A stretch of DNA of 64,000 nucleotides, from positions 1 through 64,000 of the forward strand of contig DATLBC010000138.1 in NCBI GenBank assembly GCA_035527095.1, written 5' to 3'. Made by a program: the position numbers and the translations under genes. Origin of the DNA: Sva-07 sp035527095 (GTDB taxonomy: Bacteria; Actinomycetota; Acidimicrobiia; Acidimicrobiales; Ilumatobacteraceae). The notes below the pieces were generated by a model that did no database searches, was not told the DNA's origin, and saw only the letters and a program-made list of their open reading frames with translations. Within the stretch, counting starts at the first letter, position 1. Each line of letters opens with the position of its first letter. Shown here one piece after another: positions 10,377 through 17,350 of this stretch.

Positions 10377-11969
10377 TCACGAGACGCCCGGTGGGCCACC
10401 TCGATCGAGTTCGCCCTCGCCGACTGCGTCGAGGTGATGGAGGTCGATCGGCTCGTCCTCGGGGTTGAGTGTCTCGAGCTCGAGGTGGGCGGTTTCGGGA
10501 TATGCGGTGACCACGATCACCGTCACCACGAGTTGGCACACGCCGAGCAGGCCCATCACCTGGCCGTACGACCAGCCGGCATCGAGCAGCCAACCGGTGG
10601 TGAGGAGGCCCCCGATGCCACCGATGAGTGCTGCGGCGGTGATCAACCCGGCGGCTCGGCTGCGGTTTCCCGTGGGGAACAGCTCGGTTCGGTACACCGC
10701 AAGTGCCGGATAGGCCGCGCTCGACAGGACACCACCGACCAGTGAGAACATCCACAATGGTGGCCCCCCGACGGTGAAGGCGGCGACGATCGCTGCGGTG
10801 CCGAGCGGCAAGGTGAAGGCGATCAATCGGCGGCGCCCACTGGTGTCTGCGACGCGGCCGCCGAGGATGAGGCCGATGCTCGCTGGCGTACCGACGGCGA
10901 TCGAGAAGAGCCCGATCATGCCGCCCGAGAAGTCGCGGATATCGGCCAAGTAGCGGTTCTGGAAGAAGCTGGCCGGGGCGATGAAGATGTTGCCGATGAA
11001 GGCGACCGATGCGATCAGCGCCAGCCGGCGAAGGTTGAATCGCGGGGCTCGGTTGGTCCGCTCGATGTGGGCTACGGTGAATCGGCGCGTCTCGGGCAAT
11101 CGACGCGTCAGGTCGAGCGCCACGATGCACCAGATGGCCGCCATCAGGTAGACGTAGCGCCATCCGCTCTCACCGATGTCGGCGAAGCGGAGCGAGAGCA
11201 CGGCGACGCCGGCACCGAATCCCGCCGCCATTGCCAGGATGCTGACCGCGTACGCGCGACTGTTGCGCGGCATCTCCTCGGAGGCAACGACGCCGACGAG
11301 AAAGGCGAGCGCGATCCCCATCGGCCGCGCGAGCGTCTGGGTGATCACGAGGATCACGAAGTTCGGCGCGAAGGCGCCCAGCAGCGAGAGCAGGGGACCC
11401 AGCCAGGCGACCGCGACGATCACGCGGCGGCGGCCGATGCGGTCGGCGATCACCGCCGCCGGCAGAGCGATCAGGATGCCGGCGCGCACGACGGCGCCGG
11501 CGATGCCGATGCCGGTGTCGCCGATTCCGAAGTCGTCGGCGGCGAAGGTGACCGTCTGGGTGAACAACGTGTTGACGAACGCAGCGCTCATCGACGCTGC
11601 TGCGAGCAGTCCCACCACCAGGAGCTGCGTCGAGTCGAGACGGTCCGGAGGTGCCCACCAACTCTGGTGTGAGCCTTCGCGGGCGAGGACGCGCCGGACC
11701 GGCCACCGGAACAACCACCTGAACCACGGAATCGTCATCGCGTAGCTCGTGGTCTCCACGAGCTCGTGTTCGTCGGGATCGGTGGTCACGGTGCGCTCGT
11801 ACGCGGTGAATGGGCCGTCTGCCTGCCGGAAGCGGCCCGGTTGGTTCGTCTGGGCCGGCGTGGGCTCCGACGCCTCGAGGACGAGATCGTTGCGGGGGAC
11901 GAGCAGTCGTTCTCGCTGCTCAGGGGTATCGGGCCAGCGACGGATCAGCATGCGCCCGCCTGACTCCAC
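10377..11969 (-). CDS. MFS transporter with long cytosolic N-terminal extension
   Basis: A 530-residue major facilitator. About 113 hydrophilic residues precede the first membrane helix; 12 hydrophobic segments follow, with the MFS loop signature ADRIGRRRVIVA after helix 2 and a related GGRVADTSGRRRLIAF in the second half. The overall pattern and RLPETRRF/YPETAHLELE segments resemble sugar- or metabolite-type MFS carriers. The GTG at 11969 is preferred over ATGs at 11993 and 11951 because TATGCT (11976-11981) lies six bases upstream; ATG 11993 would overlap the murA start. The substrate is not predictable. Confidence 0.85.
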   Translation of the reverse strand: MESGGRMLIRRWPDTPEQRERLLVPRNDLVLEASEPTPAQTNQPGRFRQADGPFTAYERTVTTDPDEHELVETTSYAMTIPWFRWLFRWPVRRVLAREGSHQSWWAPPDRLDSTQLLVVGLLAAASMSAAFVNTLFTQTVTFAADDFGIGDTGIGIAGAVVRAGILIALPAAVIADRIGRRRVIVAVAWLGPLLSLLGAFAPNFVILVITQTLARPMGIALAFLVGVVASEEMPRNSRAYAVSILAMAAGFGAGVAVLSLRFADIGESGWRYVYLMAAIWCIVALDLTRRLPETRRFTVAHIERTNRAPRFNLRRLALIASVAFIGNIFIAPASFFQNRYLADIRDFSGGMIGLFSIAVGTPASIGLILGGRVADTSGRRRLIAFTLPLGTAAIVAAFTVGGPPLWMFSLVGGVLSSAAYPALAVYRTELFPTGNRSRAAGLITAAALIGGIGGLLTTGWLLDAGWSYGQVMGLLGVCQLVVTVIVVTAYPETAHLELETLNPEDEPIDLHHLDAVGEGELDRGGPPGVS

Positions 11970-11975
11970 GAGCCG

Positions 11976-11985
11976 AGCATACTGG
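11976..11985. promoter_or_regulatory. overlapping divergent -10 elements of MFS gene and murA
   Basis: On the minus strand TATGCT (11976-11981) is six bases before the MFS GTG. On the plus strand TACTGG (11980-11985) is six bases before the murA ATG. The two hexamers share bases, so polymerases for the two genes would compete. Confidence 0.45.
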
Positions 11986-11991
11986 TGGGTC

Positions 11992-13290
11992 ATGATCGAG
12001 AACCTCGAGCCCAACTCCGACGCGCCCGTCATCGCGGTGCGCGGCAACGGGCCGCTGTCAGGCACGGTCGTCGTGCCGGGGGCGAAGAACTCCGTCTTGA
12101 AGCTGATGGCGGCGACATTGCTCTGCGATGGCACGTTCGAGATCACGAACGTGCCCGCCATCGCCGACGTCACCATCATGGGTGACCTGCTCGAGGCGAT
12201 CGGTGTCGAGATCGAACGCCCGTCACCCGACCGCCTGCTGCTGACCGACACCGGCGACCTCACCCCGGTCGCTCCGTACGAACTCGTCGAGCGGATCCGG
12301 GCGTCGATCAACGTGCTCGGCCCCCTGCTCACTCGGTGCGGACATGTTCGCCTGTCGATGCCCGGCGGCGACGACTTCGGTGCCCGTCCGATCGACATGC
12401 ACGTGTCGGGTCTCGAGGCGATGGGAGCGACGTTCAAGTTCAGCCACGGCTACCTCGAAGCGTTCGCCAACCGTCTCCGCGGTGCCGACATCACGTTCGA
12501 CTTCCCGAGCGTGGGTGCCACCGAGAACCTGGTGACCGCGGCGGTGCTGGCCGACGGTCGGACCACGATCGACAATGCCGCCCGCGAGCCGGAGATCACC
12601 GACCTGTGCGAGTTCCTGGTCGCCATGGGAGCCCAGATCTCGGGCGTGGGCACGTCGACACTCGTGATCGACGGAGTGGAACCCGGAACCCTGCGGGCCG
12701 TCAGTCATCACACGGTGCCCGACCGGATTCAGGCAGCCACGTATTTCGCAGCGGTTGCCGTTGCCGGCGGCGAGCTCGAGGTCGTCGGCGCCCGCGCTGA
12801 GCACATGACCATGCTGCTCGACCGCTTTGCGGACATGGGCCTCGACGTCTCGACCATCTCGGACCGCGAGGGCGAGCGACTTCGTGTGGTGGCGCCCGAA
12901 CGGCTCCGCTCGATCGATGTGGCAACGCTTCCGTATCCAGGAATCGCCACCGACTACAAGCCCCTGATCATCACGATGCTGTCGGTTGCCGATGGTGTCG
13001 GCATCGTCACCGAGAATCTGTATCCCGGCCGGTTCCGCTATGTCGAGGAACTCCAGCGCCTGGGCGCCGATGTCCGCACCAGTGGGCATCACGCCGTCGT
13101 GCGGGGCGTGCCGAGGTTGTCGGGCGCACCGGTGCGCGCCCACGACATCCGAGCCGGGGCAGCGATGGTCGTCGCCGGACTGGCGGCCGAGGGCGAGACC
13201 GAGATCACCGGCATCCACCACATCGACCGCGGCTACGACGACCTCGTCGGACGGCTCGCCGCTGTGGGTGCCCGCATCGAACGCCGCTGA
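11992..13290 (+). CDS. murA: UDP-N-acetylglucosamine 1-carboxyvinyltransferase
   Basis: MurA transfers enolpyruvate from PEP to UDP-GlcNAc, the first committed step of peptidoglycan synthesis. The 432-residue product has GAKNSVLK with the substrate-binding Lys at residue 32 and the inverse alpha/beta repeats of the EPSP-synthase fold. The catalytic loop reads SMPGGDDFGARP: residue 127 (codon 12370-12372) is Asp where most bacteria have the fosfomycin-reactive Cys. Mycobacterium tuberculosis has the same Cys-to-Asp change, which makes that enzyme insensitive to fosfomycin; the same is expected here. It is transcribed alone, ends before a strong hairpin, and is the only MurA in the window. Confidence 0.95.
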   Translation: MIENLEPNSDAPVIAVRGNGPLSGTVVVPGAKNSVLKLMAATLLCDGTFEITNVPAIADVTIMGDLLEAIGVEIERPSPDRLLLTDTGDLTPVAPYELVERIRASINVLGPLLTRCGHVRLSMPGGDDFGARPIDMHVSGLEAMGATFKFSHGYLEAFANRLRGADITFDFPSVGATENLVTAAVLADGRTTIDNAAREPEITDLCEFLVAMGAQISGVGTSTLVIDGVEPGTLRAVSHHTVPDRIQAATYFAAVAVAGGELEVVGARAEHMTMLLDRFADMGLDVSTISDREGERLRVVAPERLRSIDVATLPYPGIATDYKPLIITMLSVADGVGIVTENLYPGRFRYVEELQRLGADVRTSGHHAVVRGVPRLSGAPVRAHDIRAGAAMVVAGLAAEGETEITGIHHIDRGYDDLVGRLAAVGARIERR

Positions 13291-13309
13291 ACACCCCGAC
13301 CGCCACCAT

Positions 13310-13373
13310 CAACCACGTTTGCGTCGAGATTTGGGTGGGCCGCCCCACCCAAACCTCGACGCAAACGTGGTTG
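13310..13373. terminator. 30-bp hairpin between convergent murA and a small membrane-protein gene
   Basis: Arms 13310-13339 and 13344-13373 pair at 29 of 30 positions around a four-base loop. It begins 20 bases after the murA stop and ends two bases before the stop of the opposing gene, so it can serve both strands. There is no T-run on either side, so it would be an L-shaped or REP-like structure, not a classical intrinsic terminator. Confidence 0.7.
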
Positions 13374-13374
13374 G

Positions 13375-13554
13375 TCAGTCGGGTTCGGCGGGGTTCCCGC
13401 CCGGTCCGCGGATCGACGCGGCGTGATCGACGCGGCGTTTTGCGAGCCAGAGCAGCGCCACGATCAACACGATCGGACCGCCGATCAGCAGGACCTCGTC
13501 CCACCCGCCCTGATGGGCCAACAGCACGGGGCTCGCCGCCGACAGTGCGTTCAC
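13375..13554 (-). CDS. small single-pass membrane protein
   Basis: The 59-residue product has one hydrophobic helix (VLLIGGPIVLIVALLWLA, about residues 23-40) followed by a basic KRRVDHAAS segment and a proline-rich tail, suggesting an N-out, C-in single-pass protein. The GTG start at 13554 is supported by TACGAT (13563-13568, minus strand) eight bases upstream. No family is recognised. It diverges from the NifU-like gene. Confidence 0.5.
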   Translation of the reverse strand: MNALSAASPVLLAHQGGWDEVLLIGGPIVLIVALLWLAKRRVDHAASIRGPGGNPAEPD

Positions 13555-13562
13555 ACCTGGGG

Positions 13563-13568
13563 ATCGTA
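13563..13568 (-). promoter_or_regulatory. -10 hexamer for the small membrane protein
   Basis: TACGAT on the minus strand is eight bases before the GTG at 13554, without a ribosome binding site. Confidence 0.4.
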
Positions 13569-13597
13569 CGGGCTGGGCTGATTGAATGGTGCTCGCC

Positions 13598-13840
13598 ATG
13601 CGCGAACAGGTCGAAGCCACCATCGAGGTCATCCGTCCGGCACTCCAAGCCGACGGCGGCGACATCGTGTTGCGCGATGTCGACGAGGCCACAGGGCTCG
13701 TATTGGTCGAACTGGTCGGTGCATGCGCCGGCTGTCCGTCGTCGAACCAGACGCTCAAAGCGGGCGTCGAACGCATCATGCGGGACCGTGTCGACGGCGT
13801 CACCTCCGTGGTCAATGTGGCCGCCGACGAGGCAGCGTGA
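13598..13840 (+). CDS. NifU C-terminal domain Fe-S scaffold/carrier protein
   Basis: An 80-residue stand-alone Nfu-type domain: RPALQADGGDIVLRDVD near the N-terminus and the cluster-binding CxxC in GACAGCPSSNQTLKAGVERI. Such proteins carry an Fe-S cluster to apo-targets. ATG 13598 matches the usual start (REQVEATIEVIRP); ATG 13586, adding four residues, is the alternative. The meaB gene begins 10 bases after its stop, so the two are probably co-transcribed, but no functional link is evident. Confidence 0.85.
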   Translation: MREQVEATIEVIRPALQADGGDIVLRDVDEATGLVLVELVGACAGCPSSNQTLKAGVERIMRDRVDGVTSVVNVAADEAA

Positions 13841-13850
13841 GGTCATCCAC

Positions 13851-14813
13851 GTGAGTCGCCGCCAACTCCCCGCGCCCGAACTGTTCCAGGCTGCACTCGA
13901 GGGTGATCGCAGCTCGCTCGCTCGGCTGCTGTCGCTGATCGAGCGTGGTGACGACGACGCCCGCACCATCGGCCGCCTCGCCTACCCGTTGAGCGGCTCG
14001 GGCTACACCGTCGGGCTCACGGGGGCGCCGGGCGCCGGCAAGAGCACGCTGACCAGCTCGATCATCGGTCACCTGCGTGCGCAGGATCTCGAAATCGCCG
14101 TGTTGGCGATCGACCCGTCGTCGCCGTTCACCGGCGGTGCCATTCTGGGCGACCGGGTGCGGATGCAGGACCATGCAACCGACCCGGGGGTGTTCATCCG
14201 GTCGATGGCCACGCGCGGGCACCTCGGCGGGTTGTCGCTCGCCACACCCGAGGCCGTACGACTGCTCGATGCGATCGGTCGCAAGTGGATCCTCGTCGAG
14301 ACGGTCGGCGTCGGTCAGGTCGAAGTCGAGGTGGCCGGCAAGGCCGACACGACGGTCGTCGTGGTCAATCCCGGCTGGGGCGACAGCGTCCAGGCGAACA
14401 AGGCAGGCCTGATGGAGATCGCCGACGTGTTCGTGATCAACAAGGCAGATCGCAAGGGGGTCGAGGAGACCAGCCGCGACCTCATGCAGATGCTCGATCT
14501 GTCGGATCTCCCGCACGATTCGTGGCGTCCGCCCATCATTCCGACCATCGGCTCGACCGGTGAAGGCGTTCCGGCGCTGTGGGAAGCGGTGCTCGCCCAC
14601 CGCGACTACGCCGAGCAGTCCGGTGATCTGCGCGAACGCCGCGAGTTCCGTCTTGGCGAGGAACTCCGCGAGATCGTTGCCCAGCGCCTCGGGCGGCGGG
14701 CGAGACAGATCTGTTCGGGGGAGCGATGGGACGCACTCACCGCCGAAGTTGCCGAACGGGTCACCGACCCGTGGACGGCCGCCGACGAGATGCTCGCAGC
14801 CGTCGACGCCTGA
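13851..14813 (+). CDS. meaB: MeaB/ArgK-family GTPase
   Basis: These G proteins chaperone adenosylcobalamin loading and protect methylmalonyl-CoA mutase or related B12 mutases. The 320-residue product has the P-loop GAPGAGKST at about residues 58-66, DPSSPFTGGAILGDRVRM, ETVGVGQVE and the guanine-specificity NKAD. Length equals the family norm. The GTG start follows a GAGGT stretch. No mutase subunit lies in this window, so the partner must be encoded elsewhere. Confidence 0.92.
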   Translation: MSRRQLPAPELFQAALEGDRSSLARLLSLIERGDDDARTIGRLAYPLSGSGYTVGLTGAPGAGKSTLTSSIIGHLRAQDLEIAVLAIDPSSPFTGGAILGDRVRMQDHATDPGVFIRSMATRGHLGGLSLATPEAVRLLDAIGRKWILVETVGVGQVEVEVAGKADTTVVVVNPGWGDSVQANKAGLMEIADVFVINKADRKGVEETSRDLMQMLDLSDLPHDSWRPPIIPTIGSTGEGVPALWEAVLAHRDYAEQSGDLRERREFRLGEELREIVAQRLGRRARQICSGERWDALTAEVAERVTDPWTAADEMLAAVDA

Positions 14814-14830
14814 GCCGAGTCAGGCCGCGA

Positions 14831-14923
14831 TCACAGCGACAACATCGCGATCGCGAGCGCTATGAACAGCAGCGGGCTCGCGTACGACGTCTGCCGGCGC
14901 AAGTGGAGGAGTCGTGTTTTCAC
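14831..14923 (-). CDS. possible 30-residue membrane peptide
   Basis: A GTG-initiated frame encodes a basic N-terminus (KTRLLHLRRQ) and a hydrophobic end (SPLLFIALAIAMLSL), the profile of a tiny single-pass membrane peptide. No ribosome binding site or -10 hexamer is at the expected distance, so it may be chance. Confidence 0.22.
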   Translation of the reverse strand: MKTRLLHLRRQTSYASPLLFIALAIAMLSL

Positions 14924-14988
14924 ACCAGTGCATCGGCGCCGCAACGATGCGCTCAAGTCCAGTCTTCGTCAAGCTGTTCCGACACGTT

Positions 14989-15091
14989 GCGATGAGTGAA
15001 TTCGCCGTATGCGGCGGTCTCGCTCATCGCGTGTCCGGGCTGACCCGTTGCGATGAGTGAATTCGCCGTATTCGGTGGTCTCGCTCATCGC
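14989..15091. repeat. doublet of a 42-bp palindromic repeat (copies 1 and 2)
   Basis: Copy 1 is 14989-15030 and copy 2 is 15050-15091, 61 bases start to start. They differ at only two positions. Each begins GCGATGAGTGAA, has TTCGCCGTAT in the middle and ends CTCGCTCATCGC, so its ends pair. A second doublet with the same period lies at 17225-17327. Confidence 0.85.
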
Positions 15092-15121
15092 CGATTCGGT
15101 CGGGCAGCTCGCTCGCGAGCG

Positions 15122-15895
15122 TCACCGCCCGGTGAAGACTGCCTTGCCGGGGCCGTGCTCGAGAAAGCTGGCGACGCCGGTACGAGCGTCGTCGGTGTGG
15201 AAGACCTCGACGAAGCCGGATCGCTCGAGCTGGAGGCCCTCGGCGAGTGATCGGTCGAGGCCGTCGTCGATCACTCGCTTGCAGATCGCCTGAGCCGACA
15301 GCGGCCCGGAGGCGACGCCGGCGGCCAAGGCGAGGGCCCGCTCGGTGAGCGCTTCGGGTGCCACGATCTCGTCGGCGAGGCCGATTCGCAACGCCTCCTC
15401 GGCGCGCACCTGGCGGCCGGTGAGGCACATCTCCTTTGCGCGGCTCGCTCCCACCAGACGCGGCAGTCGCTGGGTTCCTCCGCCGCCGGGAATGATGCCG
15501 AGCAGGATCTCCGGTTGCCCGAACACTGCCTTCTCGGACGCGATCCGGTAGTCGCACGCCAGCGCGAGTTCGCAGCCGCCACCGAGGGCGTAGCCGCTGA
15601 CTGCAGCGATGACGAAGCGCGGGATCGCCGCAACTGCATCGAGCGCTCCGTGGAATGCCGCGCCGATCGTCGTGGCCTCGTCGGGGCCGCCGAATTGCGA
15701 GATGTCGGCGCCTGCGGCGAAGAGGCGGTCTCCGCCGGTGATCACGACAGCGCCGGGAGGGGTGGATGTCAGCTCGGTCGCGACGGACCGGATCTCAGCG
15801 AGCAGTTCGGTCGACAAGGCGTTGACCTTGCCGTTGGCGAGCGTGATGAGGGCAACTCCGTCAGGGCGTCGTTCGAGCGTCAGCAGTTCGGGCAT
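15122..15895 (-). CDS. enoyl-CoA hydratase/isomerase (crotonase family)
   Basis: A 257-residue crotonase acting on acyl-CoA thioesters. It shows the first oxyanion-hole segment GGDRLFAAGADISQF near residue 55 and the second, SGYALGGGCELALACD, near residue 100, with the catalytic-position Glu in QPEILLGIIPGGGGTQRL. Both Glu positions of true hydratases appear to be present, so hydration of enoyl-CoA is likely. ATG 15895 is the natural start. It is downstream of the MFS gene on the same strand, 41 bases away, and may share its transcript. Confidence 0.88.
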   Translation of the reverse strand: MPELLTLERRPDGVALITLANGKVNALSTELLAEIRSVATELTSTPPGAVVITGGDRLFAAGADISQFGGPDEATTIGAAFHGALDAVAAIPRFVIAAVSGYALGGGCELALACDYRIASEKAVFGQPEILLGIIPGGGGTQRLPRLVGASRAKEMCLTGRQVRAEEALRIGLADEIVAPEALTERALALAAGVASGPLSAQAICKRVIDDGLDRSLAEGLQLERSGFVEVFHTDDARTGVASFLEHGPGKAVFTGR

Positions 15896-15936
15896 GCGAC
15901 GAGTCTTGCCGATCTGGTCGGCTGCGCCCCACCCGC

Positions 15937-17169
15937 TCAGGTGGCGACAGCGACGGGGTCGTCGACGTGCAGTGGGCGCTTCAGCGACCACACCGACCGT
16001 GACAGCCAGGCGCCGATTCCGACGAACATCAACATGACCACCGCGCACACGAGATAGGCGGTTGTCCGGCCGAAGTTGTCGTACAACGCTGCGGTCACCA
16101 CGGCCATGATTCCAGCGGACAGCGCCTGCGCCGCGCCCAGCACACCCTGGGCGCCTGCTTGGCGTCCCTCGGGCACCACCATGCCGACGGCGACGCCGCT
16201 GCTCGACACCGTGATGCCGTCCGCGACTGCGTGCACCATGGCGACTGCGAAGATCCACGTACCGGTCGGCAGGATGCCGTAGAGCGACATGAACAGCGCC
16301 CCGAGCGACAACCCGATGGCGGCGATCCGGAACGGTCCGTGCACCTGTGCCAGTCGCCCGCCTGGCGGTCCGAGCACGATCAACGGCAACGCGAACAGCG
16401 TGATGCCGAGGTTCGCGATCCACTCGTTGGTGCCGAGATCCGTGTGGACCACAGCCCACAGGGCGTCGAACGATCCGATCATGACGAACAGCGCTGCGCC
16501 GAACACGACGGCTCCGGCAAAGGGGCGGATGGCCAGCAGGTCGACAGCGAGGCGTCGCTTGGGAGGTGTGGCGCTCTCGGCGACCTGCACTCGAGCGACG
16601 AAGGGGAGGAGGATCGCCGTGGCGGCCGCTACCACGATGAACGGCGCCGGGATGCCGAACGGTCCGACGAGCAGCGCGGAGATCGCCGGGCCGAGCGCGA
16701 AGCCGAAGACGTCAGCCGCAAGCAAGCGGCCCAGGTTCTGCCCGAGGTGGTTCGGGTCGGCGAGGATGACGATTCGGCGAGCGGCGGGCACCGCGGCCCC
16801 GATCCCGATCCCGGAGATGAAGCGACCGATCAGGATTGGAGTGAGTGTGGTGCTGAAGCCCATCAGCAGCAGTCCGACGACATTGATGGCAACGCCGAAC
16901 AGCACGACTTTTCGGGCATGTCCGCGGTCGGCCAAGGGTGCGATCAAGACCTGCGAGAGAAACGCGGCGACGAAGCCGATGCCAATCACGATGCCGAGTG
17001 CCGTCTCGCTGATCCCGTAGTCGTCGCGGTAGTCGTCGACGATGGTGAACAGCACGCCATAGCCGGCTGCCAGGCTCGCCATCAGCCCGCCGAAGGCGAA
17101 GAACAACGTGTTCGCCGACGGCGGCTCGCGCACGGTGGTCGGCGCCACGTCGGGCGGTGACGTCGTCAT
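15937..17169 (-). CDS. MFS transporter
   Basis: A 410-residue protein with 12 predicted membrane segments; the cytosolic loop after helix 2 reads APLADRGHARKVVLFG, a degenerate MFS signature. The first segments (FGGLMASLAAGYGVLFTIVDDYRDDYGIS) resemble drug- or metabolite-efflux-type MFS proteins. The start at 17169 follows TAGTCT (17178-17183, minus strand) by eight bases. It lies immediately inside one 42-bp repeat doublet and, with the crotonase gene, fills the interval between the two doublets. The substrate is unknown. Confidence 0.85.
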   Translation of the reverse strand: MTTSPPDVAPTTVREPPSANTLFFAFGGLMASLAAGYGVLFTIVDDYRDDYGISETALGIVIGIGFVAAFLSQVLIAPLADRGHARKVVLFGVAINVVGLLLMGFSTTLTPILIGRFISGIGIGAAVPAARRIVILADPNHLGQNLGRLLAADVFGFALGPAISALLVGPFGIPAPFIVVAAATAILLPFVARVQVAESATPPKRRLAVDLLAIRPFAGAVVFGAALFVMIGSFDALWAVVHTDLGTNEWIANLGITLFALPLIVLGPPGGRLAQVHGPFRIAAIGLSLGALFMSLYGILPTGTWIFAVAMVHAVADGITVSSSGVAVGMVVPEGRQAGAQGVLGAAQALSAGIMAVVTAALYDNFGRTTAYLVCAVVMLMFVGIGAWLSRSVWSLKRPLHVDDPVAVAT

Positions 17170-17177
17170 CGCCTCGC

Positions 17178-17183
17178 AGACTA
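17178..17183 (-). promoter_or_regulatory. -10 hexamer for the MFS gene at 15937-17169
   Basis: TAGTCT on the minus strand is eight bases before the ATG, with no ribosome binding site. Confidence 0.4.
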
Positions 17184-17224
17184 CCGAGCCGCACCCCGAC
17201 GCTCCGGCTCGAATTCGACGTCTG

Positions 17225-17327
17225 GCGGTGAGCAAAGTCGCCGTATCCGGTCGGCTCGCTCATCGCTGGAGTGGTCGGGGATGTGGCGGTGAGCGAAGTC
17301 GCCGTATCCGGTCGGCTCGCTCATCGC
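17225..17327. repeat. doublet of the 42-bp palindromic repeat (copies 3 and 4)
   Basis: Copy 3 is 17225-17266 and copy 4 is 17286-17327, again 61 bases start to start. They differ from each other at one position and match copies 1 and 2 at most positions (shared TCGCCGTAT core and CTCGCTCATCGC end). The 19-base spacers of the two doublets are unrelated in sequence. The doublet lies between the MFS start and the glgP stop. Confidence 0.85.
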
Positions 17328-17350
17328 GGTGGGCGCCGCTGAGGGCGTTG

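Larger units (their letters stand above)
14814..15121. other. 308-bp gene-poor interval between meaB and a crotonase gene
   Basis: It contains one 42-bp repeat doublet (14989-15091) and, on the minus strand, a possible 30-codon membrane peptide (14831-14923). Nothing else recognisable is seen. Confidence 0.6.

Noticed and set aside
14989..17327. Composite transposon bounded by the repeat doublets
   Set aside because: There is no transposase, no target-site duplication that can be seen, and the enclosed genes have the same codon style as their neighbours.
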